DNA from: Nostocales cyanobacterium Centralia_MAG_434
Lineage (GTDB): Bacteria > Cyanobacteriota > Cyanobacteriia > Cyanobacteriales > Nostocaceae
Direction: 5' to 3'
Assembly (NCBI GenBank): GCA_021324415.1
Contig: JAJPJF010000146.1
Coordinates: 1 to 36,527, forward strand
Length of the DNA: 36,527 nucleotides
Part shown: positions 26,883 to 35,199 of the stretch, in pieces
How positions within the stretch are numbered: position 1 is the stretch's first letter
Layout of the letters: each line of letters opens with the position of its first letter
Made by a program: the position numbers and the translations under genes
The notes under the pieces: model-generated
Database searches by the model: none
Told to the model about the DNA's origin: nothing
Seen by the model: the letters and a program-made list of their open reading frames with translations, nothing else

Positions 26883-27680
26883 ATGAATAATTTTTCCCTA
26901 CAACAAAAACGTGTTGTCGTGATTGGTGGTTCAGAAGGTATTGGTTTAGCTGTAGCTCAAGGTGCAAGCGTTGCTGGTGCATCAGTAGCAATTGCAAGCA
27001 GGTCAATAGAGAAGTTGACTCGCGCTGCTGCTACAATCCTAGGGCCAGTCGAAACTTATTCTGTTGACTTCACACGTGAAGATGAAGTCGCTAATTTGTT
27101 TGAACACAAAATTGGTCAATTCGATCACTTGGTTATCACTGCTTTTACTTTCGGCGGAGGCCCAATTACTGAATTGTCAATGTCGGAAGCTAGAGCTATT
27201 TTCGAAGGGAAATTTTGGGGTGCATATCAGGTGATCAAGTATGCCACACCATATTTGTCAGAGAGTGGTTCAATTACCCTATTCTCAGGAAATATGGTGG
27301 TACGGCCCTCAGGAGGTTTAGCCGCTGCAACGGCTGCTACTGGGGCACTTGAAACACTGGGGCGATCGCTAGCTGTCGAACTTGGTCCTATCCGCGTCAA
27401 TGTGATAAGTCCAGGAGTTACAGACACACCCACTTGGGCATTAATGGGCGAGACACGTCGCAAACTTATGTTTGAAAAAGCACGAGAACTACTTCCAGTC
27501 AAGCGGATTGCCCAGCCGGAAGACATTGCCCATGCAGCCTTGTCTCTTATGACCAATCCATTTATTTCTGGTACGGTTCTTTTAGTGGATGGTGGCGAAG
27601 TTCTGAGTATGTTTCCTCAGCCAGAGATGACAGCAGGCGTTGGAAAAATGACACACCCTTTAGTTGACATAAACGCATAA
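26883..27680 (+). CDS. Short-chain dehydrogenase/reductase fold protein lacking Tyr/Lys
   Basis: A 265-residue SDR. The nucleotide-binding loop is VVVIGGSEGIG (11-21), consistent with NAD(P) binding, and the C-terminal region PIRVNVISPGVTDTP and LLVDGGEVLS is typical. The catalytic Ser is present (Ser135), but the Tyr-x-x-x-Lys pair is replaced by Ala149 and Thr153 in AAATAATGALETL. Classical SDR reduction is therefore unlikely. SDR-fold proteins with this replacement exist elsewhere as a subgroup, so it need not be a dead gene. It lies between the P450 (47 bp) and the exporter (91 bp), probably in one operon, and may bind or modify the same compound. Confidence 0.88.
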   Translation: MNNFSLQQKRVVVIGGSEGIGLAVAQGASVAGASVAIASRSIEKLTRAAATILGPVETYSVDFTREDEVANLFEHKIGQFDHLVITAFTFGGGPITELSMSEARAIFEGKFWGAYQVIKYATPYLSESGSITLFSGNMVVRPSGGLAAATAATGALETLGRSLAVELGPIRVNVISPGVTDTPTWALMGETRRKLMFEKARELLPVKRIAQPEDIAHAALSLMTNPFISGTVLLVDGGEVLSMFPQPEMTAGVGKMTHPLVDINA

Positions 27681-27771
27681 GTGAACTTGCAGAAGTCATT
27701 TTTTTTAATCTTTGTTCAACTTGCTTTCGTCGCTGGATGCTTTTTTGTAGAGTTAGTATCTGAGAAAATTT

Positions 27772-29235
27772 ATGACAACACCAGCAACTGAGCTTCAACC
27801 CGCGATCCACTCCCGGCGCTGGTTGGCGCTAACTCTCCTGTGTGCTGCGCAGTTTATGGTAGTACTTGATTTTTCACTAGTCAATGTCGCACTGCCATCG
27901 ATGGAACGAGATCTGGGCTTTTCACAACAAAATGTCCAATGGGTTATTAGTGTTTACGCCTTAATTTTTGGCAGCTTTTTGTTACTTGGAGGTCGAGCAG
28001 CAGACCTCCTTGGTCGTCGTCAGGTCTTCATTAGTGGCTTAGGGTTATTCACACTTGCCTCACTAGTTGGAGGTTTAGCTCAGTTTCAATGGGTATTGAT
28101 TTGTGCCAGAGCTTTTCAGGGACTAGGAGGGGCGATTGTTTCCCCTGCCGCACTGTCAATTTTAACAACGACGTTTAAGGAGGGCTCTGAGCGGAATCGA
28201 GCATTGGGTATTTGGGGAACCATAGGAGCAGGCGGCTTTGCAGTAGGTGTGTTGCTAGGTGGTATTTTGACAGATGGATTTTCTTGGCGCTGGGTCATGT
28301 TTGTCAATGTACCGATTGGAGTGGCAGCACTCGCTTTTGCCCCAGTTGTGTTAAGCGAAAGCCGCAAGCAAAATGCAACTCAGCATATTGATCTTGCTGG
28401 GGCAGTTACTATTACTGCTGGATTAATAATGTTAGTCTATGCATTAACGCAAGCGCCAGAGAATGGATGGATGGCAACTTCAACCATTTTGCTGCTAGTA
28501 GGGGCAATTGCCCTGCTTGTACTATTTGTGTTTGTGGAATCTCGCTCGCGTTTCCCATTGATACCGCTTTCTATTTTTCGCCGACGTACCTTAACAGGTG
28601 CTAACTTAGTTGCTGCTCTACTTGGTGCCACTGGTGCTTCAATGGTCTTCATTCTAACGCTTTATATGCAGCAGGTATTGAGCTACTCAGCATTTCAAAC
28701 AGGTTTGGCATTTTTGCCAAATTCATTAGTTGGGATCGTTGCTGCTCCTCTAGCTTCTAGACTAGTCACTCGCCTAAGTGTCAAGTTAACACTGATGGGT
28801 GGTCTAGTTTTGTCGATGGTGGGACTGCTATTTTTAACACAAATATCAGCTCACGGTAGTTTCATACACGATCTGCTATTAGGAACAGTAGTCTTTGGTT
28901 TTGGCTTTGTGTTTGGTTTAGTCACAATAACTATTGCTGCTACAGCTGGAGTTAGCGATAGTGAACAAGGATTAGCCTCAGGAATACTCAATACCTCTCA
29001 GCAAATCGGTTCTGCTTTAGGATTAGCAGGTCTAGTTGCAATTTCTACAGCGCGGACAAATGCTCTTGTAGCCAGCACAAGTCACTCACCTGCTGCTCTA
29101 CAAGCGGCTACAACAGGAGGCTTTCAAGCTGCGCTTGCAGTTGGTGCTGGTTTGATTGCTCTTAGCATCATCATAGCTACATTAGTGATTCGTGAGCGGG
29201 AGTGTCGTCGTAATCGCACTAGCACTGCGAGCTAA
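27772..29235 (+). CDS. DHA2-type major facilitator drug exporter (14-helix)
   Basis: A 487-residue protein with about fourteen membrane segments. The N-terminal helix carries LTLLCAAQFMVVLDFSLVNV, the usual EmrB/QacA feature with Asp in the first helix, followed by motif A (GRAADLLGRRQ, about 74-84) and the motif C-type run GTIGAGGFAVGVLLGGIL. The protein would export hydrophobic or amphiphilic compounds by proton antiport at the cytoplasmic membrane. It follows the P450 and SDR genes on the same strand, so its substrate may be the product of those enzymes, or a toxic input. No terminator with a T-tract on the plus strand follows directly. Confidence 0.93.
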   Translation: MTTPATELQPAIHSRRWLALTLLCAAQFMVVLDFSLVNVALPSMERDLGFSQQNVQWVISVYALIFGSFLLLGGRAADLLGRRQVFISGLGLFTLASLVGGLAQFQWVLICARAFQGLGGAIVSPAALSILTTTFKEGSERNRALGIWGTIGAGGFAVGVLLGGILTDGFSWRWVMFVNVPIGVAALAFAPVVLSESRKQNATQHIDLAGAVTITAGLIMLVYALTQAPENGWMATSTILLLVGAIALLVLFVFVESRSRFPLIPLSIFRRRTLTGANLVAALLGATGASMVFILTLYMQQVLSYSAFQTGLAFLPNSLVGIVAAPLASRLVTRLSVKLTLMGGLVLSMVGLLFLTQISAHGSFIHDLLLGTVVFGFGFVFGLVTITIAATAGVSDSEQGLASGILNTSQQIGSALGLAGLVAISTARTNALVASTSHSPAALQAATTGGFQAALAVGAGLIALSIIIATLVIRERECRRNRTSTAS

Positions 29236-29572
29236 AAATAGCTTGATTGCTTTATGGCGTAGTAGGTTGGTTTACAAAAGCCATTGTGAGGTGGGAGGGA
29301 AAAAAGAAGCGGTAGCTAATGCTACCGCCTCTCAAGCAAAAAGTATTCAGGACAATTATTTATTTCAGTAAAAACTTTGGGATAGTGATAATAAATAAAA
29401 ATTCAGCAATAATACTTATGTAAACCCCTTCACAATTATTTAAGAATTAAGTATTAAATTTCTCATCAATAGATATCAAAAAATCGAGCACCTAAATTTG
29501 ATTGTATTGCTGTAGTATTTATGTTGAACGCTTCAGCTCTCAGAAAAAATAAACGATATCTAAGAGAACAAT
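29236..29572. other. Intergenic region after the exporter
   Basis: A 337-bp gap, AT-rich in its second half, holding the hairpin at 29309-29328. No gene is seen; a promoter for the PEP-CTERM gene may lie in the AT-rich part. Confidence 0.45.
29301..29328 (-). terminator. Strong hairpin after the exporter gene
   Basis: GCGGTAGC (29309-29316) and GCTACCGC (29321-29328) are perfect complements with a TAAT loop. The T-rich flank is on the minus strand, where no gene feeds it. On the plus strand it could still stop or stabilise the P450-SDR-exporter message. Confidence 0.55.
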
Positions 29573-30280
29573 ATGAGATTCCAAGCTTTTCAATGGGTAA
29601 ATGCTTGTCTAAAAACCGTTGATTCACTAACAATACCTTTACGTAAAAGCAGTTTAGTGACTGCTTGTTTAACAACATTGTTAGGTACAACTACTGTAAC
29701 TTTGGTTAGTTTTGTGTCGTTCACAAAAAATGTAATGGCACTAACTATTTACCCATTTGATACAGTTTATGATTTAGAAGAAGTGCTTACACCCATCGCT
29801 GGAACAAATTTTATTGATGCATTGGTCTTAGGTTATAACCCCGATGCTCCATATGGTCTCACCAATTATACGCTTAAGACTTATGTGAAGCTTGATTTTG
29901 AGACTTCAACGCTCACATTTAATACAGATCCAGCAACGCTTGGTCTAGAAGGGTTTCCAGTAGGTAGTTTGGTATATTCCGGTAGCGGTGCTGATCAGCT
30001 CTTCGGAAATAGCGCTGGTAGTGCTAAACCTGACCCCACAACAGGCACCATGATGGGTCTCACCACTAACACAATCACTGGTGGTACAGGCCAATTCATT
30101 GGTGCCACTGGCACTATTAATGTTGTTCAGATTGACTCAATCCCTAAAGCTTTCTCCAGTGGTTCCATTCAAACACCCCAAACAGTTCCAGAACCAACGG
30201 CTACTCCAGTATTAATTGGTATAGGTTTGACAGGAGCCTCTTTCCTATTGCGACGACGCTATCTTCAATCATTTTCCTAG
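29573..30280 (+). CDS. PEP-CTERM-sorted exported protein with dirigent/AOC-like beta region
   Basis: A 235-residue protein. A long N-terminus with a hydrophobic stretch at about 42-61 should act as a signal peptide. The C-terminus has a PEP-CTERM sorting signal: VPEP (about 205-208), a hydrophobic helix (VLIGIGLTGASFLL) and RRR. The sorting signal would be cut by an exosortase, and the protein exported to the surface or matrix. The mature part contains NTITGGTGQFIGATGTINVV, a Gly-Gly-Thr-Gly-x-Phe pattern like that of dirigent and allene-oxide-cyclase barrels; this resemblance is by eye only. If right, it could bind or shape a small hydrophobic compound. The epoxide hydrolase gene follows 89 bp downstream. 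Confidence 0.82.
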   Translation: MRFQAFQWVNACLKTVDSLTIPLRKSSLVTACLTTLLGTTTVTLVSFVSFTKNVMALTIYPFDTVYDLEEVLTPIAGTNFIDALVLGYNPDAPYGLTNYTLKTYVKLDFETSTLTFNTDPATLGLEGFPVGSLVYSGSGADQLFGNSAGSAKPDPTTGTMMGLTTNTITGGTGQFIGATGTINVVQIDSIPKAFSSGSIQTPQTVPEPTATPVLIGIGLTGASFLLRRRYLQSFS

Positions 30281-30369
30281 AGCTAAAAGCCTTAGTACCA
30301 CACGTTGGGTACAACAAGCCTCAGACTTAACAGAAGAAGGATAAGCGCACACTATGGGAGAACGATCAA

Positions 30370-31500
30370 ATGAGCGTAAAACCTTTTGAAGTAAAAGTTC
30401 CACAAGAGACATTGAACGATTTACGCGAACGATTGGTACGGACACGTTGGACAGATGCAATTCAAGGTGCGAGTTGGGATTACGGTACAAACCTTGATTA
30501 CATACAAGAGTTAGTAGATTATTGGCGAAATCAATTTGATTGGCAAGCGCAAGAAAAGTTTATCAACAGCTTTGCACATTTTCGTGCCGACATTGATGGG
30601 TTCAATATTCATTTCATTCATGAACGTGGCAAAGGTACAAATCCGATACCGCTGATGCTTCTTCACGGATGGCCCAGTTCTTTTTTGCAAATGCTGAAGA
30701 TCATTCCGCCCCTGACTCAGCCTGAAAATCATGGTATTGACACCGATGCTTTTGATGTTATCATCCCATCTCTACCAGGCTATGGATTTTCTGACCGACC
30801 GACTCAAAAGGGAATGACTGTCGCTCGCATTGCTGAGCTGTTTGCCAAACTGATGACCGAAGAATTAGGTTACGAACGCTTTGCTATACGCGCTAGTGAT
30901 CTTGGTGCTGGTGTAGCTCAACAACTCGCTCTTGCACACCCAGATTTGTTAGTAGGCCTTCATCTAAGCGGTACAAATCCATACGTTAGCGAGATGCCAC
31001 AAGATCTGTCGAATGCAGAGCAAGAATTCCTTGCGAAAAGTCAGCGTTTCCTCATGCAGGAAGGGGCTTATGCTATGCTCCAATCAACTAAGCCACAAAC
31101 ACTAGCCTACGCTTTGAATGATTCTCCAGTTGGTCTAGCAGCGTGGATCGTCGAAAAATTTCGGGCATGGAGCGATTGCGACGGCGATGTAGAAAAGCGG
31201 TTTACCAAAGACGAATTACTCACTAACATAACGATTTATTGGGTAACCGAGACAATAAACTCATCATCTCGCCTTTATTACGAATCATCCCACTATCCGC
31301 CGCTAAATAATGAAAAACGTGTAAAAGTGCCAACAGCAATGGCAATCTTTCCAAAAGACATGGTTCCCGGACCGCGTGAGTGGGCAGAACGAGAATATAA
31401 TGTACAGCGTTGGACAAAGATGCCGCGAGGTGGTCACTTTGCAGAGATGGAAGAGCCACAATTACTTGCTAAAGACATCCACACTTTTTTCCATTGTTGA
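30370..31500 (+). CDS. Epoxide hydrolase (microsomal-type alpha/beta hydrolase)
   Basis: A 376-residue protein. The first 110 residues form the N-terminal segment of the microsomal-type epoxide hydrolase family (FEVKVPQETLNDLRERLVRTRW, then SWDYGTNLDYIQELVDYWR). The alpha/beta-hydrolase core has the oxyanion motif HGWPSS (99-104), a nucleophile elbow ASDLGAG with Asp177, and a late catalytic His in GGHFAEMEEP. It would open an epoxide to a vicinal diol through an Asp-ester intermediate, in the cytoplasm. A P450 can make the epoxide, which fits the two P450s nearby. No signal peptide is seen. An excellent terminator ends the unit at 31574-31613. The substrate is unknown. Confidence 0.93.
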   Translation: MSVKPFEVKVPQETLNDLRERLVRTRWTDAIQGASWDYGTNLDYIQELVDYWRNQFDWQAQEKFINSFAHFRADIDGFNIHFIHERGKGTNPIPLMLLHGWPSSFLQMLKIIPPLTQPENHGIDTDAFDVIIPSLPGYGFSDRPTQKGMTVARIAELFAKLMTEELGYERFAIRASDLGAGVAQQLALAHPDLLVGLHLSGTNPYVSEMPQDLSNAEQEFLAKSQRFLMQEGAYAMLQSTKPQTLAYALNDSPVGLAAWIVEKFRAWSDCDGDVEKRFTKDELLTNITIYWVTETINSSSRLYYESSHYPPLNNEKRVKVPTAMAIFPKDMVPGPREWAEREYNVQRWTKMPRGGHFAEMEEPQLLAKDIHTFFHC

Positions 31501-31850
31501 TAGGAATAGATGCAAAATTAAGGGTTGTGACAATCATTGAGTGCTCAAGCAGGCTTAAGTACTCAGATATTTGAAAGAGCTATCTAGGCTAGCTCTTTTA
31601 TTTTTTATTTTTTAAACGAAAAAATAAAAACTTACTTATAAAGATTATCCCTTGTTCGTGTGTTGAGTGTTCGTTAAGGTTAATAATTAACTAATCAATG
31701 TGTGTCGATCTAGTTTTTCTGAATTTGCAATTTCGACACATAAGTTACGGCATACGACAAACAAAAATAAAAAATCAAGGCAGTGTTGTTATTGCGAGTT
31801 TTGGCGATTGTTATAAATGGCAACCTGCCTTACTTCAACAAGGAGATATT
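31501..31850. other. Leader region of the second P450
   Basis: After the terminator, about 235 bp precede the ATG at 31851. The reading frame stays open up to 31698, but AAGGAGAT at 31840-31847 fixes the start at 31851, and the extra 51 codons do not resemble P450. No promoter was assigned. Confidence 0.5.
31574..31613 (+). terminator. Rho-independent terminator after epoxide hydrolase
   Basis: AAAGAGCTA (31574-31582) and TAGCTCTTT (31590-31598) form a perfect 9-bp stem with a 7-nt loop, followed by the T-rich run to 31613. It separates the epoxide hydrolase from the second P450, which therefore needs its own promoter. Confidence 0.92.
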
Positions 31851-33128
31851 ATGTCAACTGCATCTGATACACTTAAGGATCTAATTACTGATATTGGCAG
31901 TGAATTTGATCCATTTAGCCTTCCACAGCGTGATAATCCTTATCCCTTCTATAGTCGTGCCCGTAAAGAGGCACCTGTGTTCTACAGTCCTGAGTTAAAG
32001 TTGTGGGTTGTCACTAGATACGATGATATCTCCGAGATTCTGAAACATCCAACTCACTTTTCCTCGCTTCACAACTTTGATCCTGTATATCCTTTATCTT
32101 CTGAAGTGTTTGATGTACTGAATCAAGGTTATCCAAACATACTAATCTTAATCAATAGTGATCTACCCGACCATACACGCCTCCATGGATTACTTGGCAC
32201 TGTTTTTAATGAGGCGCGGATGGATGCAATGCAACTACGCATTCAAGAGATAGCTAATACATTAGTGGATAGCTTTGTGCATAATGGGCAAGCTGATTTA
32301 GTTGAGCAATACACTAGATTTCTACCCATAACTATGATCTGTGATTTGTTAGGTCTGCCTTCTACAGATGCCAAGCTTCTCTGGCGATGGTGTAATTCGA
32401 TCATTAAGCTATTGTGGTGGGACATATCGCCAGAGGAAAATCTTGCATGTGCTCACAATATTGTTGCTTTACATCACTATTTAGCAGCCCAGATCGAGGA
32501 ACGCCGTGCACTACCACAGCACGATATGCTGACAGATTTGCTCAACGCTCATCTACATGCCGAAAAGCCGTTGACAACTTCAGAAATCGTTAACTTAGCT
32601 ACATTATTATTGTTTGCGACAACTTCAATATCTGCAAAATTTATTGCCAACGCTTTGATGCTGCTGCTGAGTCATCCATCACAGCTACAAGCCCTACGAG
32701 AAAATCCTACTTTGATGGCAAATTTTGTTGAAGAATCTGTACGCATGGAACCATCACTAAGAGCATTGATCCGAACAGCTAAGCAAGATTTTCAAATTCA
32801 CGGAGTCGAAATACCAACTGGGGCACGCCTGCTGGTAATCTTGGCATCAGCCAATCATGATGAAGCTCATTTCCCTGATCCTGACCGCTTCGACATTTAT
32901 CGGGAGAATCTTCAACACGGACACAACCATAAGCATCTTGGTTTTGGGCATGGCATTCACTACTGTGCAGGTGCACACTTGGGTCGTCTTCTTTGCCGAA
33001 TTGTGACTCAGGTTTTACTCCAAAGATTGCCAAACTTACGATTACAACCAGACCAAATCCTAGAATTTGAGCCTAGTGTCGTTTATCGTGGTTTGAAACG
33101 TTTGCCCGTAGAGTGGGATGTGCCGTAA
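31851..33128 (+). CDS. Bacterial-type cytochrome P450, paralogue of 25561
   Basis: A 425-residue P450 when started at ATG 31851, where an AAGGAGAT ribosome site stands; its length then matches the upstream paralogue. The haem loop is FGHGIHYCAG (365-374, Cys372) and the ExxR pair is Glu295/Arg298. The I-helix reads LFATTSISAKF: both the acidic residue and the Thr of the usual pair are replaced (Ser259-Ile260), further from consensus than in the other copy. The two share long blocks (NPYPFYSRARKEAPVFYSPE, SANHDEAHFPDPDRFDIYRE) and arose by duplication. It is transcribed on its own behind a terminator. The substrate is unknown; the difference in the I-helix suggests the two copies have diverged in chemistry. 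Confidence 0.94.
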   Translation: MSTASDTLKDLITDIGSEFDPFSLPQRDNPYPFYSRARKEAPVFYSPELKLWVVTRYDDISEILKHPTHFSSLHNFDPVYPLSSEVFDVLNQGYPNILILINSDLPDHTRLHGLLGTVFNEARMDAMQLRIQEIANTLVDSFVHNGQADLVEQYTRFLPITMICDLLGLPSTDAKLLWRWCNSIIKLLWWDISPEENLACAHNIVALHHYLAAQIEERRALPQHDMLTDLLNAHLHAEKPLTTSEIVNLATLLLFATTSISAKFIANALMLLLSHPSQLQALRENPTLMANFVEESVRMEPSLRALIRTAKQDFQIHGVEIPTGARLLVILASANHDEAHFPDPDRFDIYRENLQHGHNHKHLGFGHGIHYCAGAHLGRLLCRIVTQVLLQRLPNLRLQPDQILEFEPSVVYRGLKRLPVEWDVP

Positions 33129-33206
33129 TGGTGGGCTGATAGCGTTTGTCTAGCGACAGTTAAGTGCAGTGGGAATCAGTATGAAACCGTCGAAACCATC
33201 ATAAAA

Positions 33207-33254
33207 CCGCATTCCCCTGCGCCCTTACCCTTGGTAGGGCGTAGGGGAATGCGG
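33207..33254. repeat. 19-bp-arm inverted repeat
   Basis: CCGCATTCCCCTGCGCCCT (33207-33225) and the complementary arm at 33236-33254 match at 18 of 19 positions around a 10-nt loop. It sits 79 bp after the second P450 and could end its transcript, but no T-tract follows. Its form suggests a dispersed intergenic repeat (MITE- or REP-like). Confidence 0.75.
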
Positions 33255-33397
33255 AACAATAGCGAGACGTTCCTCGCCCAAATGAACCCGCAGGGTTATT
33301 TTGTCTCATTAGTCAAAATTACCTTTGATCAGTACGCCAGAAACGGTAAGTCTGTACGCCCCATCAATAGCATTTTTATGTTGAGCGTGTCATGACT

Positions 33398-34252
33398 TTA
33401 TATATTAGTAACTATCTGATTTTCTGACGGATGTTTGTAATGAGGTTGATTAATCGCGGGACATAAGTAGTCAAAAGAATTATCAGTATGTTCCAGTTGC
33501 ATATTCCGGGGTGCATTTAAAGCAATGACTGCATCGCCTATCTTTACACAACGCTTGCAGTCACAGGCTACTGCTCCTTGAGCCAATATCTCTTTGAGAT
33601 TATTAACAATTTTGATAAATCCCCTGGTATTTGCATTTTTGGGTAGTTGAGAGGCAATTTGAACTAATTGCTCAATCTCTGAACGGTATTGCACCAAAAG
33701 AAACTGGTCAATTTGACATTTGTTGCGACAAGTATCTACATCTCCAAATTCATCAGCAAACTGCTTTAATCCTGCTGCTGCATTTTGCAAATCAAGGTCA
33801 AGCGGTACAATGGCACGAGCGCAGGCAGTAGCATCATTGTTTGTATTGTTGAATTTTTTTCTGAGTAGAAGTTCAAAACGTTTGATATAAATTCCTAAAA
33901 TAGCCAGGGCTTTTTCTTTATCTTGGGAACTGCTAAAGTTGAGTTGATGGGTGCTAAAAAGTTGGGGTATAAGTTGTAAAATAGCTTTGAGTTCGCTAGC
34001 TTTAAATCTATTACTCCACAGAGTAATAGCATCTCCAATATTGTTGATAGTTTCTAGACGTAGGACAAAGTAGAAGGAAATAAGATTAATTAGATAACTG
34101 CGCTTCATCTCCATCTGCACATAGTTAGAGATATAAAGCGGTTGGTCAGTAAATTGAGATTTAAAATACTGCTTATAAACTTGTGTACCTAATAGCAGAG
34201 AACGTAGAACCGAGGTATCTAAAAAGTGTTGAGGAATAGAATTATCATTCAT
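33398..34252 (-). CDS. PIN-domain nuclease with a long cysteine-containing insertion
   Basis: A 284-residue protein that I read as a PIN-fold ribonuclease. The acidic tetrad is in place: Asp12 (HFLDTSVL), Glu48 (NYVQMEMKRS), Asp240 (KIGDAVIALNA) and Asp257 (LEHTDNSFDYL), the order seen in VapC-type toxins. Between the first and second pairs lies about 190 residues instead of the usual 50-60. This includes a helical region and two cysteine groups (Cys175/Cys179 and Cys230, Cys232, Cys235, plus Cys264) that might bind zinc. No signal peptide or membrane helix is present. Its start is 6 bp after the stop of a small acidic partner gene, so the two form an operon. A toxin or defence role is inferred; no close known family is recognised. 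Confidence 0.75.
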   Translation of the reverse strand: MNDNSIPQHFLDTSVLRSLLLGTQVYKQYFKSQFTDQPLYISNYVQMEMKRSYLINLISFYFVLRLETINNIGDAITLWSNRFKASELKAILQLIPQLFSTHQLNFSSSQDKEKALAILGIYIKRFELLLRKKFNNTNNDATACARAIVPLDLDLQNAAAGLKQFADEFGDVDTCRNKCQIDQFLLVQYRSEIEQLVQIASQLPKNANTRGFIKIVNNLKEILAQGAVACDCKRCVKIGDAVIALNAPRNMQLEHTDNSFDYLCPAINQPHYKHPSENQIVTNI

Positions 34253-34258
34253 CCTGGG

Positions 34259-34669
34259 TTATTCTTCATCTTCATTTGTATCTAGGTTATCGTCAATGTT
34301 TACACCAAATGGTAGGGTATCAAAACCTAAGTTTTCTAAAGTCAAAATGGCTGATTCGACTGAGGAATTGTTGATGTTTTTTTGATTCACTAGGGATGTC
34401 AATAATTCACAAACTCCCTTGTATTGATTGGCATTGTAATCAATCCATCGGTTTTGAAAGAAGAGTGCATCATGCAGTGCCATTACCACTTCCGTATAGG
34501 GGTCAAAAGGTAATTTATCGCACAACTTCCGCATGGTACGCAGTAGATTATCTGCATAGACGGCTGCTATTGGTTCTCCAGTATATTGCTGAAGTTTTTG
34601 TAAATCTCCTAAGAGAGTTTTGGTAATTTCTACTCCTGAAACTTCTAAGACTGTCTGTTCAGTATTCAT
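34259..34669 (-). CDS. Small acidic helical protein, likely partner of the PIN protein
   Basis: A 136-residue protein, mostly helical by eye (TKTLLGDLQKLQQYTGEP, then AAVYADNLLRTMRKLCDKL) with a very acidic tail (NIDDNLDTNEDEE). I recognise no domain, and there is no ribbon-helix-helix or AbrB-type DNA-binding motif at the N-terminus. It lies upstream of the PIN gene with a 6-bp gap, the usual order for an antitoxin before a toxin. The acidic tail could contact the basic nuclease. The alternative is a subunit or adaptor of a two-protein nuclease. It is preceded by 158 bp without a gene and then a transposase fragment. Confidence 0.7.
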   Translation of the reverse strand: MNTEQTVLEVSGVEITKTLLGDLQKLQQYTGEPIAAVYADNLLRTMRKLCDKLPFDPYTEVVMALHDALFFQNRWIDYNANQYKGVCELLTSLVNQKNINNSSVESAILTLENLGFDTLPFGVNIDDNLDTNEDEE

Positions 34670-34827
34670 TGTTTTTATTTAACAGTAAGTTTAGTTTATT
34701 TGGAGTTAACTGACAGAGATTTTATGGGGTAGATTTATGGGATGAAATCGCAGTTGAGGTAGGCTCGTAGCAACCGTAGCGGCAACACCTAAGTCTACAG
34801 GTAACTCTATTTTCTAGTCTATTAATT

Positions 34828-35199
34828 TTATTCCTCAATATACTCTACCACCGCCGTCAGGTCTGCCATAGCCTGATTAAATTGATTTAACATCGAAGAA
34901 TTAAGGTGATGTCTGCCTGAATAATAAAAACCAATTAATTCTGTTATTTTTGGGTCACTATGCGGTTTATCAATTACCGTATCATCACCACTTAAAGTAC
35001 CTCCAATTAGATTGATATTGGGTTTAATTTCTTCAAATAAGTCTTTGGTTTCGTATCGCTCTCTTAGCAAAAATTTGTTGACGCTATCATGAGACAAATT
35101 TTCCATGATGTCTGCTAAACGTCTACACCCTGTGTATTTCGATTCGGCCAACACAAACAACGTATAAGTGTTGAGATCAGACACAAAACCAAGCAGCAA
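34828..35199 (-). pseudogene. Chimeric fragment: N-terminal part of a DDE transposase joined to a foreign tail
   Basis: Residues about 15-98 of this 123-codon frame match the N-terminal portion of an IS4/IS701-type cyanobacterial transposase: KYTGCRRLADIMENLSHDSV, then NLIGGTLSGDDTVIDKP with the first catalytic Asp, and ELIGFYYSGRHH. The similarity stops at about 34906. The next 25 codons (LNSSMLNQFNQAMADLTAVVEYIEE) do not continue the transposase, but read like the end of another protein. The rest of the transposase (second Asp and Glu) is gone, so it cannot be active. The start is only a TTG. The right edge abuts the tnpB remnant at about 35200. Confidence 0.75.

Noticed and set aside
31698-31850. 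N-terminal extension of 51 codons on the second P450
   Set aside because: No similarity to P450 or to the paralogue, while a strong AAGGAGAT site precedes the ATG at 31851.
25561-33128. The metabolic island as a complete natural-product cluster
   Set aside because: No scaffold-making synthase is present in the window, so only tailoring, transport or detoxification can be proposed.
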